64,000 nucleotides of DNA from Kineosporiaceae bacterium (GCA_016713225.1 JADJPO010000001.1:620001-684000); one strand, 5' to 3'; counted from the stretch's first letter, positions 8,182-18,184 are shown. Notes: generated by a model from the sequence alone, not told the origin. Made by a program: numbers and translations.

Positions 8182-9852
8182 ATGACCATCACTTCCGGTC
8201 CCCGTGAGGTTCGCGCCCCGCGAGGAACCAGCCTGACCGCTCGGTCGTGGCAGACCGAGGCGCCGCTGCGCATGCTCATGAACAACCTCGACCCGGACGT
8301 CGCCGAGCGCCCCGACGACCTGGTCGTCTACGGCGGCACCGGAAAGGCGGCCCGTGACTGGGCCAGTTTCGACGCCATCGTGCGTACCCTGACCACCTTG
8401 GCGGACGACGAGACGCTGCTCGTGCAGTCCGGTCGTCCGGTCGGGGTGATGCGTACCCACGAGTGGGCGCCGCGGGTGCTGATCGCCAACTCGAACCTGG
8501 TGGGAGACTGGGCGACCTGGCCCGAGTTCCGCCGGCTGGAGCAGCTCGGGCTGACCATGTACGGCCAGATGACCGCCGGATCGTGGATCTACATCGGCAC
8601 CCAGGGCATCCTGCAGGGCACCTACGAGACCTTCGCGGCCGTGGCAGCCAAGCGGTTCGGCGGCACCCTGGCCGGAACCCTCACGGTGACCGGCGGGTGC
8701 GGTGGCATGGGTGGCGCCCAGCCGCTGGCCGTCACGCTGAACGCCGGGGTCTGCCTGGTGATCGACGTCGACGGGCGCCGGCTACAGCGCCGGGTCGAGA
8801 CCCGCTACCTGGACGAGCTGGCCGACAACCTGGACGACGCGCTGCGCCGGGTACTCGCCGCCAAGGCCGAGCGTCGGGCGCTGTCGGTCGGGCTGGTCGG
8901 CAACTGCGCCACCGTGTTACCCGAGCTGTTGCGCCGGGGGGTCGAGGTCGACATCGTCACCGACCAGACCAGCGCCCACGACCCGCTGTCCTACCTGCCC
9001 GAGGGCATCGATCTGGGCGACTGGCACGACTACGCCGCCAAGAAGCCCGAGGAGTTCACCGACCGGGCGCGTGCGTCGATGGCCAAGCACGTCGAGGCGA
9101 TGGTCGATTTCATGGACGCCGGCGCCGAGGTGTTCGACTACGGCAACTCGATCCGCGACGAGGCCCGCCTGGGTGGCTACACCCGCGCCTTCGCCTTCCC
9201 CGGCTTCGTGCCCGCCTACATCCGGCCGTTGTTCTGTGAGGGCAAGGGACCGTTCCGCTGGGCGGCCCTGTCGGGGGACCCGAAGGACATCGCGGTCACC
9301 GACCGAGCGGTGTGTGACCTGTTCCCCGACAACGATCATCTGCAGCGGTGGATGCGCGCGGCGTCCGAGAAGGTGGCCTTCCAGGGTCTGCCGGCGCGGA
9401 TCTGCTGGCTCGGCTACGGCGAGCGTGACCAGGCCGGGCTGCGGTTCAACGAGTTGGTCGCCTCGGGGGAGGTCAGTGCCCCGATCGTGATCGGACGCGA
9501 CCACCTCGACTGTGGGTCGGTGGCCAGTCCCTATCGCGAGACCGAGTCGATGCTCGACGGGTCGGACGCCATCGCCGACTGGCCGTTGCTCAACGGCCTG
9601 GTCGCGGCGTCGTCCGGGGCGACATGGGTGTCGATCCACCACGGCGGTGGGGTCGGCATCGGGCGCTCGATCCATGCCGGGCAGGTCAGCGTCGCCGACG
9701 GAACCCCGCTCGCGGCAGCCAAACTCGCGCGTGTGCTGAGCAACGACCCGGGCATGGGTGTGATCCGGCACGTCGATGCCGGCTACCCGGAGGCGGTCGA
9801 GGTCGCGGCCGAGCGTGGGGTGCGGGTACCGATGAACGAGGGCACGTCGTGA
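8182..9852 (+). CDS. hutU: Urocanate hydratase HutU
   Basis: HutU hydrates urocanate to imidazolonepropionate with tightly bound NAD+, the second step of histidine degradation. The 556-residue length is normal. Conserved stretches include MLMNNLDPDVAE, VYGGTGKAARDW, TVTGGCGGMGGAQPLA, DQTSAHDPL, and near the end VSIHHGGGVGIG. A strong GGAGGT site precedes ATG 8182. The stop codon overlaps the GTG start of the AllC-like gene by four bases, so the two are co-translated. Confidence 0.97.
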   Translation: MTITSGPREVRAPRGTSLTARSWQTEAPLRMLMNNLDPDVAERPDDLVVYGGTGKAARDWASFDAIVRTLTTLADDETLLVQSGRPVGVMRTHEWAPRVLIANSNLVGDWATWPEFRRLEQLGLTMYGQMTAGSWIYIGTQGILQGTYETFAAVAAKRFGGTLAGTLTVTGGCGGMGGAQPLAVTLNAGVCLVIDVDGRRLQRRVETRYLDELADNLDDALRRVLAAKAERRALSVGLVGNCATVLPELLRRGVEVDIVTDQTSAHDPLSYLPEGIDLGDWHDYAAKKPEEFTDRARASMAKHVEAMVDFMDAGAEVFDYGNSIRDEARLGGYTRAFAFPGFVPAYIRPLFCEGKGPFRWAALSGDPKDIAVTDRAVCDLFPDNDHLQRWMRAASEKVAFQGLPARICWLGYGERDQAGLRFNELVASGEVSAPIVIGRDHLDCGSVASPYRETESMLDGSDAIADWPLLNGLVAASSGATWVSIHHGGGVGIGRSIHAGQVSVADGTPLAAAKLARVLSNDPGMGVIRHVDAGYPEAVEVAAERGVRVPMNEGTS

Positions 9853-11099
9853 GCGTCACCGGCCTGCTCGCCGAGATCGCCGAGGTGGGTCGGCATCGCG
9901 ACAGTGGCGGCTATCGACGGTTCGCGTTCACCGCGGACGACGCCGTACTGGGTGAGTGGTTCGCCTCGGCGGCAACGGGTCTCGGCGGCGACGTGACCGT
10001 CGACCGGTGCGGCAACCAGTGGGCCTGGTGGGGAGACCCGGATACGGCACTGGCCTCCGGAACATCCGGTGTGGTCACCGGCAGCCACCTCGACTCGGTG
10101 CCGGACGGCGGCCCGATGGACGGTCCGCTGGGTGTCGCCGCCGCATTGGTCGCGGTGAGAGCCTTGCGTGACAACGGAACTCTGGACGACGTCACGGCCG
10201 GGCGGAACAGGCCGCTCGGCGTCGTCCGCTTCGTCGACGAGGAGGGAGCCCGGTTCGGTCTGGCCTGTTCGGGCAGCCGGCTGCTCACCGGAACCAGCGA
10301 ACCGGCGGCCGTGCTGGCGCTTCAGGATGCCGGCGGAACCAGCTATGGCGAGGCAGCGCGGGCCGCCGGGATCACGCCGGATCACCTCGGCCGGGACGAC
10401 GAAACCCTGCGCCGGATGGGCCACTTCGTGGAACTGCACGTCGAGCAGGGGCGTGCCCTGGCCACCCCTGAGCTGGACGCCGCGATCGGGGTGGCCAGCC
10501 GGATCCGGCCGCACGGCCGATTCCGGCTCGACCTGATGGGCAGGGCCGATCACGCCGGGACCACCCTGCTGGCCGATCGTGACGATCCCATGCTCGCCCT
10601 GGCCACGGTGGTCCAGGTGGCCCGCGCCGCGGCAGCCGAGCACGGTGCTCTCGCCACGGTGGGCAAGGTCGACGTCCGGCCCAACGCCGTCAACGCCATC
10701 CCGTCGTCGGTGCGCGCCTGGCTCGACCTGCGGGCCGACACCGAGGAACAGGTGCGGGCCACCCTGGCCGACGTCGAGGCGGCCATCGGTCAGGGAGCAG
10801 TGCAGGAGTCGTGGACGGGCGCGACCGAGTTCCCCGGGGATCTCGCTCGTGAGCTCGCCGAAGCCATCGGGGTCGAGCTCGGCACCGGTCCGGTCCCCAT
10901 CCTGCCCACCGGCGCCGGCCACGATGCCGGCGTGCTCGCCCAGGCCGGCGTGCCGTCGTCCATGCTCTTCGTGCGCAACCCGACCGGCGTCTCACACGCG
11001 CCCGACGAACATGCCGAGCCGGACGACTGCGAGACCGGGGCAGCAGCGTTGACTGCCGTACTCACCCGCCTGCTGTCTCCCAGCCCCACCTCGCGGTGA
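9849..11099 (+). CDS. AllC-like M20-family amidohydrolase in the hut operon
   Basis: This 416-residue protein is a peptidase M20 family amidohydrolase of the allantoate amidohydrolase/N-carbamoyl-amino-acid hydrolase type. The two-metal site is visible: TGSHLDSVPDGGPMDG, VDEEGARFG, ELHVEQG and SHAPDE. The lid domain shows GRADHAGTT. It starts at GTG 9849 inside the hutU stop. Its place after hutU, and the presence of hutF without a hutG in this window, suggest that it cleaves N-formylglutamate or a similar N-acyl glutamate rather than allantoate. That role is inference. Confidence 0.9.
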   Translation: MSVTGLLAEIAEVGRHRDSGGYRRFAFTADDAVLGEWFASAATGLGGDVTVDRCGNQWAWWGDPDTALASGTSGVVTGSHLDSVPDGGPMDGPLGVAAALVAVRALRDNGTLDDVTAGRNRPLGVVRFVDEEGARFGLACSGSRLLTGTSEPAAVLALQDAGGTSYGEAARAAGITPDHLGRDDETLRRMGHFVELHVEQGRALATPELDAAIGVASRIRPHGRFRLDLMGRADHAGTTLLADRDDPMLALATVVQVARAAAAEHGALATVGKVDVRPNAVNAIPSSVRAWLDLRADTEEQVRATLADVEAAIGQGAVQESWTGATEFPGDLARELAEAIGVELGTGPVPILPTGAGHDAGVLAQAGVPSSMLFVRNPTGVSHAPDEHAEPDDCETGAAALTAVLTRLLSPSPTSR

Positions 11100-11150
11100 G
11101 ATCGCGCGTCGCGGGCTGCTCGCGCTTCTCCACCCGCCTCGACGGCGTCC

Positions 11151-12013
11151 CTACTGCGCCCCGCCGCTGTTGTGGGGGGGGGGGGGCTGAGCCGTCGGAT
11201 GTAGGCGTTCACCCAGCGAAGGGCGTCGTCGAGATCGGGGACGACGGGGAGATCCTTCGCCGCGGCGGCGTAGGTGCCGGGCCAGTCAGGTCCTGCTTCG
11301 ACGACCGGGGGCCAGGCGTGTCGCCTGCGGAATGCAAACAGGCGTGAGCAGGTTCGCGCAACATGGGCATCGGTCAGCTCGCAACTAGGCTCGAGGAGCT
11401 GGAGGTCCACGAGGTCGTGGGCACGCTCGCTGCGCGCCTGGCTGAGGGCGTGAAGCTTCTGGGCGATCTGGTGGTCGTGCGCGACGACAGGGATCGGGTC
11501 GGGCGTCGGGAGGCCGATCGCGGTGAACAGGGGCGGGATGTCGCCGGCGAGCGCTGTGGGTGGATCGAGGGTGTCATCGAGTTCGTCGTGCCCGATTTCG
11601 AGGGTGATCGTCATCAGGTCCCGCCCGTTGTAGGAGACCTTGATCTCTCGCGTGGTCATGACGTAATCGGATGGCACGCCAGCGGGCCGAGCGATCTGAC
11701 GTGAGGGTCGGATCTCGCCGGTGAAGCCGGCCCAGCCGCTGCGCAGGGATTGATCGTAATCGCTGAGGAAGTCCTCCAGTCCTGCTCGACGTGCGACGTC
11801 GAGGTCGGTGCTGAACCGTGATCCATCGATGCCTCGGCGTAGTTTCATGGCGGTGCCGCCCTTGACCGCGGACGGTGGGAGTAGCTGCCCGACAGCGACA
11901 GTGGCGATTGTGCGCAGAACGATGTTGGCACGTGCTTGGTCGCCTGCTGCGAGGTTCTCGATGCGCTTGCGCAGGGCGGCGACGTGGCGGGGCGGAGTGT
12001 CCGGCGCCTTCAT
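11151..12013 (-). CDS. AbiEii-type nucleotidyltransferase toxin
   Basis: This is the toxin of a type IV AbiE system. Members are nucleotidyltransferases that stop growth on phage infection. The signature GGTAMKLRRGIDGSRFSTDLD holds the GS-like and D-x-D positions, followed by KVSYNGRDLMTITLEIG and a Lys/Asp-rich helix (AQKLHALSQARSERAHDLVD). Start ATG 12013 overlaps the antitoxin stop by four bases. A 13-base G run at 11174-11186 confuses the end: as written the frame stays open to 10790 and overlaps the hut hydrolase, but a one-base shift there gives a stop at 11151, which I prefer. Confidence 0.8.
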
Positions 12014-12606
12014 GTCCTGGTCCTTGTCTTGGTTGGAGCAGCCCCAGTCAAGCTGGGCTGGGTCTTCCTGGTGGTTGCCGTGAGGTGACGTCGAATGCGG
12101 GCTGCCTCGCGCGGGTCGATGAGTCCGGCGTGACGGGCCTCGGTGAGGGCGTCGAGGAGGCGTTCGGTCATGACGGTGCCCTGGCTGTCGAGGATGGCTT
12201 GGCCGACAGTGGTGGCGCGGATCCCTCGGTAGGTGGTGATGTGCTCGGGCGGCAGTTGGCGCTGGACGATCTCGACAAAACCGGGATCTTTCGGTCGGGT
12301 TCGTCGGGGGGTTGCGACCTTGATCCGTTGGGGCTCGACCATGGCCAGGCCGAGTAGACCCAGGACGGCGTCGGCGGTGAGGTAGGCGTCTTCCCCGGTT
12401 CTGATGACGGCCTCGGCGTAGGCGTCGCGGTGGGTGCGGCGGGCGTCGGTGAACCGGTAGACCCCGCGGCTGACATGTTGGAGGGCGCCGCGGGCGGCGA
12501 GCTTGCGAAGCTCGACCGCGGGGATGTCGAGGTCAGCCGCGTCTCGGGTCGTGATGTATCCGTAGCTCTCGTTGGCAAGCTCTCGGAGCTGCTGCCGGTA
12601 AGTCAT
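12010..12606 (-). CDS. AbiEi-type antitoxin
   Basis: This 198-residue protein is the antitoxin and autorepressor of the AbiE pair. The N-terminal winged helix is seen at residues about 5-60 (YGYITTRDAADLDIPAVELRKLAARGAL, then VSRGVYRF), followed by the AbiEi C-terminal domain that begins DAYLTADAVLGLLGL. ATG 12606 is chosen over an upstream in-frame ATG at 12672 because MTYRQQLRELA aligns with the usual family start and because the upstream stretch covers operator-like repeats. It overlaps the toxin start by four bases. Confidence 0.87.
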   Translation of the reverse strand: MTYRQQLRELANESYGYITTRDAADLDIPAVELRKLAARGALQHVSRGVYRFTDARRTHRDAYAEAVIRTGEDAYLTADAVLGLLGLAMVEPQRIKVATPRRTRPKDPGFVEIVQRQLPPEHITTYRGIRATTVGQAILDSQGTVMTERLLDALTEARHAGLIDPREAARIRRHLTATTRKTQPSLTGAAPTKTRTRT

Positions 12607-12637
12607 GGTCACACGCCTCGCTCGGTGAGGCAGAACA

Positions 12638-12708
12638 GTACCATAAGGAGTACGGTTCTGGCAGATCAACATAGGCGTTCATGGGCGTTAACGTACCTAT
12701 TACGGTAC
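12638..12708. promoter_or_regulatory. Two AbiEi operator-like inverted repeats
   Basis: GTACC-TATTACG-GTACG at 12693-12708 contains the perfect inverted repeat GTACC/GGTAC, and a looser copy (GTACC…GAGTAC) lies at 12638-12653 just before the antitoxin start. AbiEi antitoxins are known to bind two inverted repeats and repress their own promoter, which fits this layout. Confidence 0.6.
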
Positions 12709-12925
12709 GGAACTGTCACTAGCTGAGCACGCCTCTTGTCGAGAATGGCGTCTGCATCGCCGGAGCTGCCAGCATGCGACAGGAATCAGTGCCCTCGCCG
12801 GTCGGGTCTGCTCCGAGGGCGTGCCTGATCGTCGCCCTTGGCGTGGCCATTGCACGCTGACACGCCGTGATTGTCGGTGGCGCACGGTAGAAGTGACAAG
12901 ATCGAACAACCTGGGGGAGGGGCGC
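12709..12925 (+). other. Intergenic region before cas3, probable cas promoter region
   Basis: The whole gap between the AbiE antitoxin and cas3 is 319 bases (12607-12925). After the two operator repeats I see no gene and no strong hairpin. The cas operon promoter must lie here; TAGAAG and ACAAGAT near 12890-12902 are possible -10 elements, but neither is convincing. A GGGGGAGGGG ribosome binding site precedes ATG 12926. Confidence 0.4.
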
Positions 12926-15853
12926 ATGGATGTTCTGCATTCGGTCTGGGGGAAGACCGACTTCGATCGGCAGGTCAACGAGCCACGATGGCTACCGGTC
13001 GCGCAGCACCTGGTCGACTCCGAGGCCACGGCCGCGTACCTGTGGGATCACTGGCTCACCCCCCATTTGCGCGCTCTCGTCGCCGAACCATTCGGCTCGA
13101 TCGATCACGGACGCTCCGTCGCGGCGTTCCTGGCTGGAGTGCACGATGTCGGTAAGTGCACCCCCGCCTTCGCCATCCAGGCCCGCAAGAGCCACCCCGA
13201 GTTGCTCACGACGATGGCGCAGTTCGGACTCCGCGTTCCCGCACAATGGCCGCCCGCCATCTCGCGCGAGGTCCGGCACGGCCCCGCAGGCCAGATCGCG
13301 CTCGATGCCTGGCTCATCGAGCAGGGCTGGAGTTCTACCGACACCACCCAGGTCAGCACGGTCATCGGCGGCCACCACGGGTTCCCTCCCGCCACCACCG
13401 AGATCATCGCGGCGAGCCGGCGCCGCGAGTTGCTCGGCGGCCCTGCTTGGCAGGCCGCCCAACGCGAGCTGATCGACGGTGCTGCCCACCGCACCGAAAC
13501 GACGGACCTCTGGACCGCCTGGCGCGACGTCCAGATCAGCCAACCGGCCCAGGTGATCCTCAGCGGGCTGGTCATCATGGCCGACTGGGTGGCCAGCAAT
13601 GCCGAGTTCTTCCCGTTGATCGGGCTCGATCAGACCGCGATCACCGTCCCGACGCCGGTGCGAGTGAGCCAGGCCCATGATCGGCTGGCCCTGCCGGCAG
13701 CCTGGAAACCCCGCAGGAGTGCGGGTGATGCCAATGCCCTCCTGCGCCAGCGGTTCGTCATCGATGCCGCAGCTCGGCCGGTTCAGCACGAGGCGGTCGC
13801 CGCGGCCCAGCGCATGCGCCTACCCGGACTGCTGGTGATCGAAGCGGCGATGGGTGAGGGCAAGACCGAGGCAGCTCTGCTCGCCGCCGAGGTGCTCGCT
13901 GAGCGCAGCGGTTGCAGCGGTGTGATGGTGGCACTGCCGACTCAGGCGACCTCTGACGCGATGTTCGCCCGCGTCACCTCATGGCTGGAGCGAGTGCCGG
14001 ATGCCGGGCTGGGCGCACATTCCCTGCACCTCGGCCACGGCAAGGCCTGGCTCAACCCTGACTTCTTGGCTCTGTTCCGCGCCGGCCGCCCGGCATCGGT
14101 CGGCATCGACGAATCCGATGACGCGGCGCCCGGGGGTGGTCCTGCGCACGAAACCTGTGTGCAGGCCTACGTCGACTCCTGGACTCGGGGCCGCAAGAAG
14201 GGCTGCTTGGCCGACTTCGAGGTAGCCACCATCGACCAACTGCTGTTCACTGCGCTGAAAGCCCGACACCTCGCGCTACGTCACCTCGGTGTGGCGCGCA
14301 AAGTGGTGATTATCGACGAGGTGCACGCCTACGACGTCTACATGAGCGTGTATCTGCGGCGAGCATTGGAATGGCTTGGTGCGTACCGAGTTCCGGTGAT
14401 CCTGCTGTCGGCGACATTTCCGACAGCCCGTCGGCGTGAGCTGTGCGAGGCATACCAGTGCGGCGTCGACTCCCATCAGGCTCCCCTGCCGACGCGAGGC
14501 TGGCGCGATCGCGTGGCTGCGCCTGTTGCCACGTCAGCGGCCGACACCGTTGTCGTGCAGTCCATCCCGAGTAGCCTGCCCTACCCGGTACTCACCTTTC
14601 CGGTCGACGATGCCTGGCATCATCAGCCGGTGGCGGCGTCCGGCCGGTCGGGTCACGTACGTATCCAGACATTGGACGACGACCTCGACAGCCTGGTCGC
14701 CGAGCTGCACGACCGGCTGCGCGAGGGCGGGTGCGTGCTCGTCGTCCGCAACACTGTCGACCGCGCCCAGCTCACGGCACGTGCCCTGCGCGAGGCCTTT
14801 CCCGATACCCGGGTTCACCTTGTGCACGCGCGGTTCATCGGTCACCACCGTGCCCGCAATGACGCTCTGTTGCGTGAGCTGTTCGGACCGCCGGACGACA
14901 CCTCGTGTCGTCGGCCGGAGAAGGCCATCGTGGTCGGCACGCAGGTCGTCGAGCAGTCTCTCGACATCGACTTCGACCTGCTGGTCACCGATCTGGCCCC
15001 GATCGACCTGATGCTGCAGCGGATCGGCCGGGTGCACCGGCACCAACGGGGTGAGGGCCAGAGCCGGCGGCCGGAACCGTTGCGTGAGGCGGTCTGCATG
15101 GTGACAGGGGTGGAGGACTGGCGCGCCGGATCGGAGAGTTCCGGGCCGCCGAAGCCGGTGGCCGGCTCGATGCGTGTCTATGGGCGGCACCTGCTCTACC
15201 GCAGCGCGGCGCTGGTGCTCGAGGCGTCCGAGTGCGGGGGCGCCTGGCAGCTTCCCGACGACATCCCGCGGTTGGTCGAGGACGTATACGGCGAGCAGCC
15301 GATCGGCCCAGCGAGCTGGCAGCGCGACCTCGAGGACGCAGCCCATGGCCAGCGACGACGCGACGCAGAGCGGCTCGGCCGTGCCGAGACGTTCAGATTG
15401 GGTGAGGTGCGTTCACCCGGTGCCTCACTTGCCGGATGGTTGAACGGGTCGGTCGGCGAAGCGGACGACGACGCCCGAGGCCGGGCGCAGGTGCGCGACG
15501 GTGACGACAGCCTCGAGGTGATCCTGCTGCGCCGAGGTGAGGACGGCGTGCTCCGCCTACCGGATGGCGGCTTTCGGCACGCGAATGAAGAGGCACCGCT
15601 GGATCCTGGTCGCCCTTTGTCCCGGACGCTCGCCGGCTGTGCGGTGCGGGTGCCGGCGTGGGCCACCAAGGGTGAGCGCGGCGTCCAGCTCATCACCGAG
15701 CTGGAACAGAACTACTTCGAACCGTGGCAGCGCGACCCGACCTTGCGCGGGCAACTGGTGATGGTGCTCGACGAAGGAGCACCCACCCGGCTGGCGGGTC
15801 TCGACATCTCTTACGACGGCAGCGACGGACTGGAGGTACACCGCGGTGATTGA
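12926..15853 (+). CDS. cas3: Type I-E Cas3 helicase-nuclease
   Basis: Cas3 is recruited by Cascade to bound target DNA, unwinds it and degrades it. The 975-residue protein has the HD nuclease first, with GVHDVGKCTPAF near residue 73, then a superfamily 2 helicase: Walker A EAAMGEGKTEAAL near 305, the DExH box IIDEVHAYD near 463, and motif VI QRIGRVHRH near 697. The order HD then helicase is the normal I-E form. ATG 12926 follows a strong purine-rich site; the open frame extends upstream without family-like sequence. It overlaps the next gene by eight bases. Confidence 0.96.
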   Translation: MDVLHSVWGKTDFDRQVNEPRWLPVAQHLVDSEATAAYLWDHWLTPHLRALVAEPFGSIDHGRSVAAFLAGVHDVGKCTPAFAIQARKSHPELLTTMAQFGLRVPAQWPPAISREVRHGPAGQIALDAWLIEQGWSSTDTTQVSTVIGGHHGFPPATTEIIAASRRRELLGGPAWQAAQRELIDGAAHRTETTDLWTAWRDVQISQPAQVILSGLVIMADWVASNAEFFPLIGLDQTAITVPTPVRVSQAHDRLALPAAWKPRRSAGDANALLRQRFVIDAAARPVQHEAVAAAQRMRLPGLLVIEAAMGEGKTEAALLAAEVLAERSGCSGVMVALPTQATSDAMFARVTSWLERVPDAGLGAHSLHLGHGKAWLNPDFLALFRAGRPASVGIDESDDAAPGGGPAHETCVQAYVDSWTRGRKKGCLADFEVATIDQLLFTALKARHLALRHLGVARKVVIIDEVHAYDVYMSVYLRRALEWLGAYRVPVILLSATFPTARRRELCEAYQCGVDSHQAPLPTRGWRDRVAAPVATSAADTVVVQSIPSSLPYPVLTFPVDDAWHHQPVAASGRSGHVRIQTLDDDLDSLVAELHDRLREGGCVLVVRNTVDRAQLTARALREAFPDTRVHLVHARFIGHHRARNDALLRELFGPPDDTSCRRPEKAIVVGTQVVEQSLDIDFDLLVTDLAPIDLMLQRIGRVHRHQRGEGQSRRPEPLREAVCMVTGVEDWRAGSESSGPPKPVAGSMRVYGRHLLYRSAALVLEASECGGAWQLPDDIPRLVEDVYGEQPIGPASWQRDLEDAAHGQRRRDAERLGRAETFRLGEVRSPGASLAGWLNGSVGEADDDARGRAQVRDGDDSLEVILLRRGEDGVLRLPDGGFRHANEEAPLDPGRPLSRTLAGCAVRVPAWATKGERGVQLITELEQNYFEPWQRDPTLRGQLVMVLDEGAPTRLAGLDISYDGSDGLEVHRGD

Positions 15854-17513
15854 CCCCGACCGCTCGTTCGACCTGATCGACGAGCCCTGGATCCCCGTGC
15901 TGGCAGGGGATGGCACGGTGAACGAGGTTTCGCTGGCTGACCTGCTCCGTCACGCCGACGGATACGTCGGCATCGTCGGCGAGCTACCCACGCAGGGCTT
16001 CGCGCTCCTGCGGCTGGTGCTCGCGGTCTTGCATCGCACCTTGCGTCGCGATGACGGCGGTGCGGGCCCGGCGAGCATCAGCGAATGGGCGGACCTGTGG
16101 GAACAGTGGCCCGACGTGGCCGAAGCGGCCATCGGATACCTCGATGTCCACCGCGACAGGTTCGATCTGTTCCACCCCGACACCCCGTTCTTCCAGGTGG
16201 CCGACCTCCACACGGCCAAGAACGAGACGTCCGACCTCGATAAGTTGATCGCGGACGTGCCGAACGGGCTGCCGTTCTTCACCACTCGTACCGGCCCGGG
16301 CATCGAACGGATCACGGCGGCCGAGGCGGCACGCTGGCTGGTGCACGTGCACGCCTTCGACGCCTCCGGCATCCGCTCGGGCGCGGTCGGCGACAGCCGG
16401 GTGAAGGGGGGCAAGGGGTATCCGATCGGGCCGGGGTGGTCCGGGCAGATCGGCGGGGTGCACCTGGAGGGTCGCACCCTGCGCGACACCCTGCTGCTCA
16501 ACCTGATCGCCTGGGGCGACCCGCGAACCGCCGAGCTGACCATCAGTTCAGGGCCGGACGACGTCCCGCCGTGGGAACGCCCTCAACTCACCGCCACCGA
16601 GGAGACCGTCGGCGGCCGGCAGGCGCGTGGCCCGATCGATCTGTACACCTGGCAGACCCGGCGGGTCAGGTTGGACGGTGATCGGGGTGGTGTCGCCGGT
16701 CTGGTGTTGGCCAATGGCGACAAGGTGCTGCCGCAGAACCAGCACACCCGCGAGCCGATGTCGGCTTGGCGGTACAGCGAGCCGCAGACCAAGAAGCACG
16801 GTCAGGTCACGTACATGCCGCTCGAGCATCGCGTGGAGCGTCAGTTCTGGCGCGGACTCGAGGCGTTGCTCGCCCACACGGGCGCGACGTCGTTGGGGCA
16901 GCCGGCGGCACGGCTGGCACCGGCATTGATGGGCTGGCTCGGCGCGGTGGATCGCCTCGTCGGCCACCGGGGGTACGGCCTCGTCACTGTGCATGCGGTG
17001 GGAATCGTCTACGGCAGCAACAACTCCGTCGTCGACGAGCTGATCGATGATCGGTTGCGATTGCCCCTTGTCCTGCTGGATCCCACCCGTCGGGAGTTGG
17101 CCGACGGTGCGGTACGTGCTCTGAGTCGAGCTGACGAGGCCGCAGCCGCTGCGGCGTCGTTTCGGCAGAACCTCGCCCGCGCTGCCGGGGCCGGATCCGA
17201 CGAATCCGAAGGTCCTCGTGACCAGGCTCGGACGGCGGTCTATCACGCTCTGGACGCCCCGTTCCGCGCCTGGCTGCTCTCGCTTGGTGCCGAACCGAGT
17301 CTGCTCGATGCCGAGCATCGCTGGCAGAGCGAGGTACGCGACGTCGTCCAGCGACTCGGACGGGAGTGGCTCGGCGAGGCCGGGCCAGGCGCCTGGACCG
17401 GCCGCGCGGTGCGCGGCCACCGGCTCGACGCGGGCTTGGCCGACAAGTGGTTCCAGCGCAAGCTCCGCGAGGTGCTCCCCGCGGCGTACCACGATAGGGA
17501 GGTATCGGCATGA
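15846..17513 (+). CDS. casA: Cascade large subunit Cas8e (Cse1/CasA)
   Basis: Cas8e is the large Cascade subunit that reads the PAM and recruits Cas3. The 555-residue protein begins FDLIDEPWIPVL, the usual start of this family, and has the W-containing segment WLVHVHAFDASGIRSGAVGD and GKGYPIGPGWSG. A C-terminal helical bundle follows. GTG 15846 overlaps cas3 by eight bases and the stop overlaps cse2 by four, so translation is coupled. Length is slightly above the E. coli protein. Confidence 0.95.
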   Translation: MIDPDRSFDLIDEPWIPVLAGDGTVNEVSLADLLRHADGYVGIVGELPTQGFALLRLVLAVLHRTLRRDDGGAGPASISEWADLWEQWPDVAEAAIGYLDVHRDRFDLFHPDTPFFQVADLHTAKNETSDLDKLIADVPNGLPFFTTRTGPGIERITAAEAARWLVHVHAFDASGIRSGAVGDSRVKGGKGYPIGPGWSGQIGGVHLEGRTLRDTLLLNLIAWGDPRTAELTISSGPDDVPPWERPQLTATEETVGGRQARGPIDLYTWQTRRVRLDGDRGGVAGLVLANGDKVLPQNQHTREPMSAWRYSEPQTKKHGQVTYMPLEHRVERQFWRGLEALLAHTGATSLGQPAARLAPALMGWLGAVDRLVGHRGYGLVTVHAVGIVYGSNNSVVDELIDDRLRLPLVLLDPTRRELADGAVRALSRADEAAAAAASFRQNLARAAGAGSDESEGPRDQARTAVYHALDAPFRAWLLSLGAEPSLLDAEHRWQSEVRDVVQRLGREWLGEAGPGAWTGRAVRGHRLDAGLADKWFQRKLREVLPAAYHDREVSA

Positions 17514-18184
17514 CCGACACCCATGAACGTACTCAGGGCACCGCTGATGAGCTGGCTCAGTTCATCAGGTCACGGCTGAAACCTCTTCAAAGGCAATACC
17601 TCTCACCCAAGCGTAACGGGTCGGTCGACTCTCGGTTGGCCCAGCTGCGGCATGCTGTGACCGGTGCCCCGGGGGAGTCGGCCGCCATCTGGGATCTGAC
17701 CCTGGACGGCGTGCCCCGGCCTGGGCGTACCGATGTGCCATCGGCCACCGAGCGGGCCGCGCACACCGTCTGCACCCTCTACGCGCTGCACCAACAAGCC
17801 AAGCGGACGCCTATGTTCGTGGATGGCATATCGATCGGCCATGCCATGCGGCGGCTGCTGCGCTCGCACAACGCCGGCGCCGATCCGGAGCGTGAGGGCA
17901 GTCTTCGGCTGCGGTTCGATGCCCTGCTGACCGCAGAATCGTATGAGGAACTCACCTATCACCTGCGTGGGCTGGTTCAGCAGTTCCGCGCCGCGGACGT
18001 GCCACTCGACTACGCGCGGCTCGCGCAGGATCTGGTGAGCCTCCAGCGTCCTCATCGGGTGGCAGGTGTGCGGATCCGCTGGGGGCGTGACTACCACCGC
18101 CTCCACCTGCCCGGCGCCGATCAGGAAGCCGACGGCGACACCACCGAAACCCCCGACACGACCGACCCCGAGGAGCTCTCGTGA
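17510..18184 (+). CDS. casB: Cascade small subunit Cse2 (CasB/Cas11e)
   Basis: Cse2 is the small all-helical subunit present twice in Cascade, where it holds the non-target strand. The 224-residue protein has the family pattern of an early R-x-x-LAQLRHAVTG segment, HTVCTLYALHQQ, and the RLRFDALLTAESYEEL helix near the C-terminus. It has an acidic tail of about 25 residues. The start overlaps casA and the stop overlaps cas7e, each by four bases. Confidence 0.92.
   Translation: MTDTHERTQGTADELAQFIRSRLKPLQRQYLSPKRNGSVDSRLAQLRHAVTGAPGESAAIWDLTLDGVPRPGRTDVPSATERAAHTVCTLYALHQQAKRTPMFVDGISIGHAMRRLLRSHNAGADPEREGSLRLRFDALLTAESYEELTYHLRGLVQQFRAADVPLDYARLAQDLVSLQRPHRVAGVRIRWGRDYHRLHLPGADQEADGDTTETPDTTDPEELS

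Noticed and set aside
10790..11150. Extension of the AbiE toxin frame into the hut hydrolase gene
   Set aside because: The extra residues look like antisense of the hydrolase; the 13-base G run offers a simple frameshift to an earlier stop.
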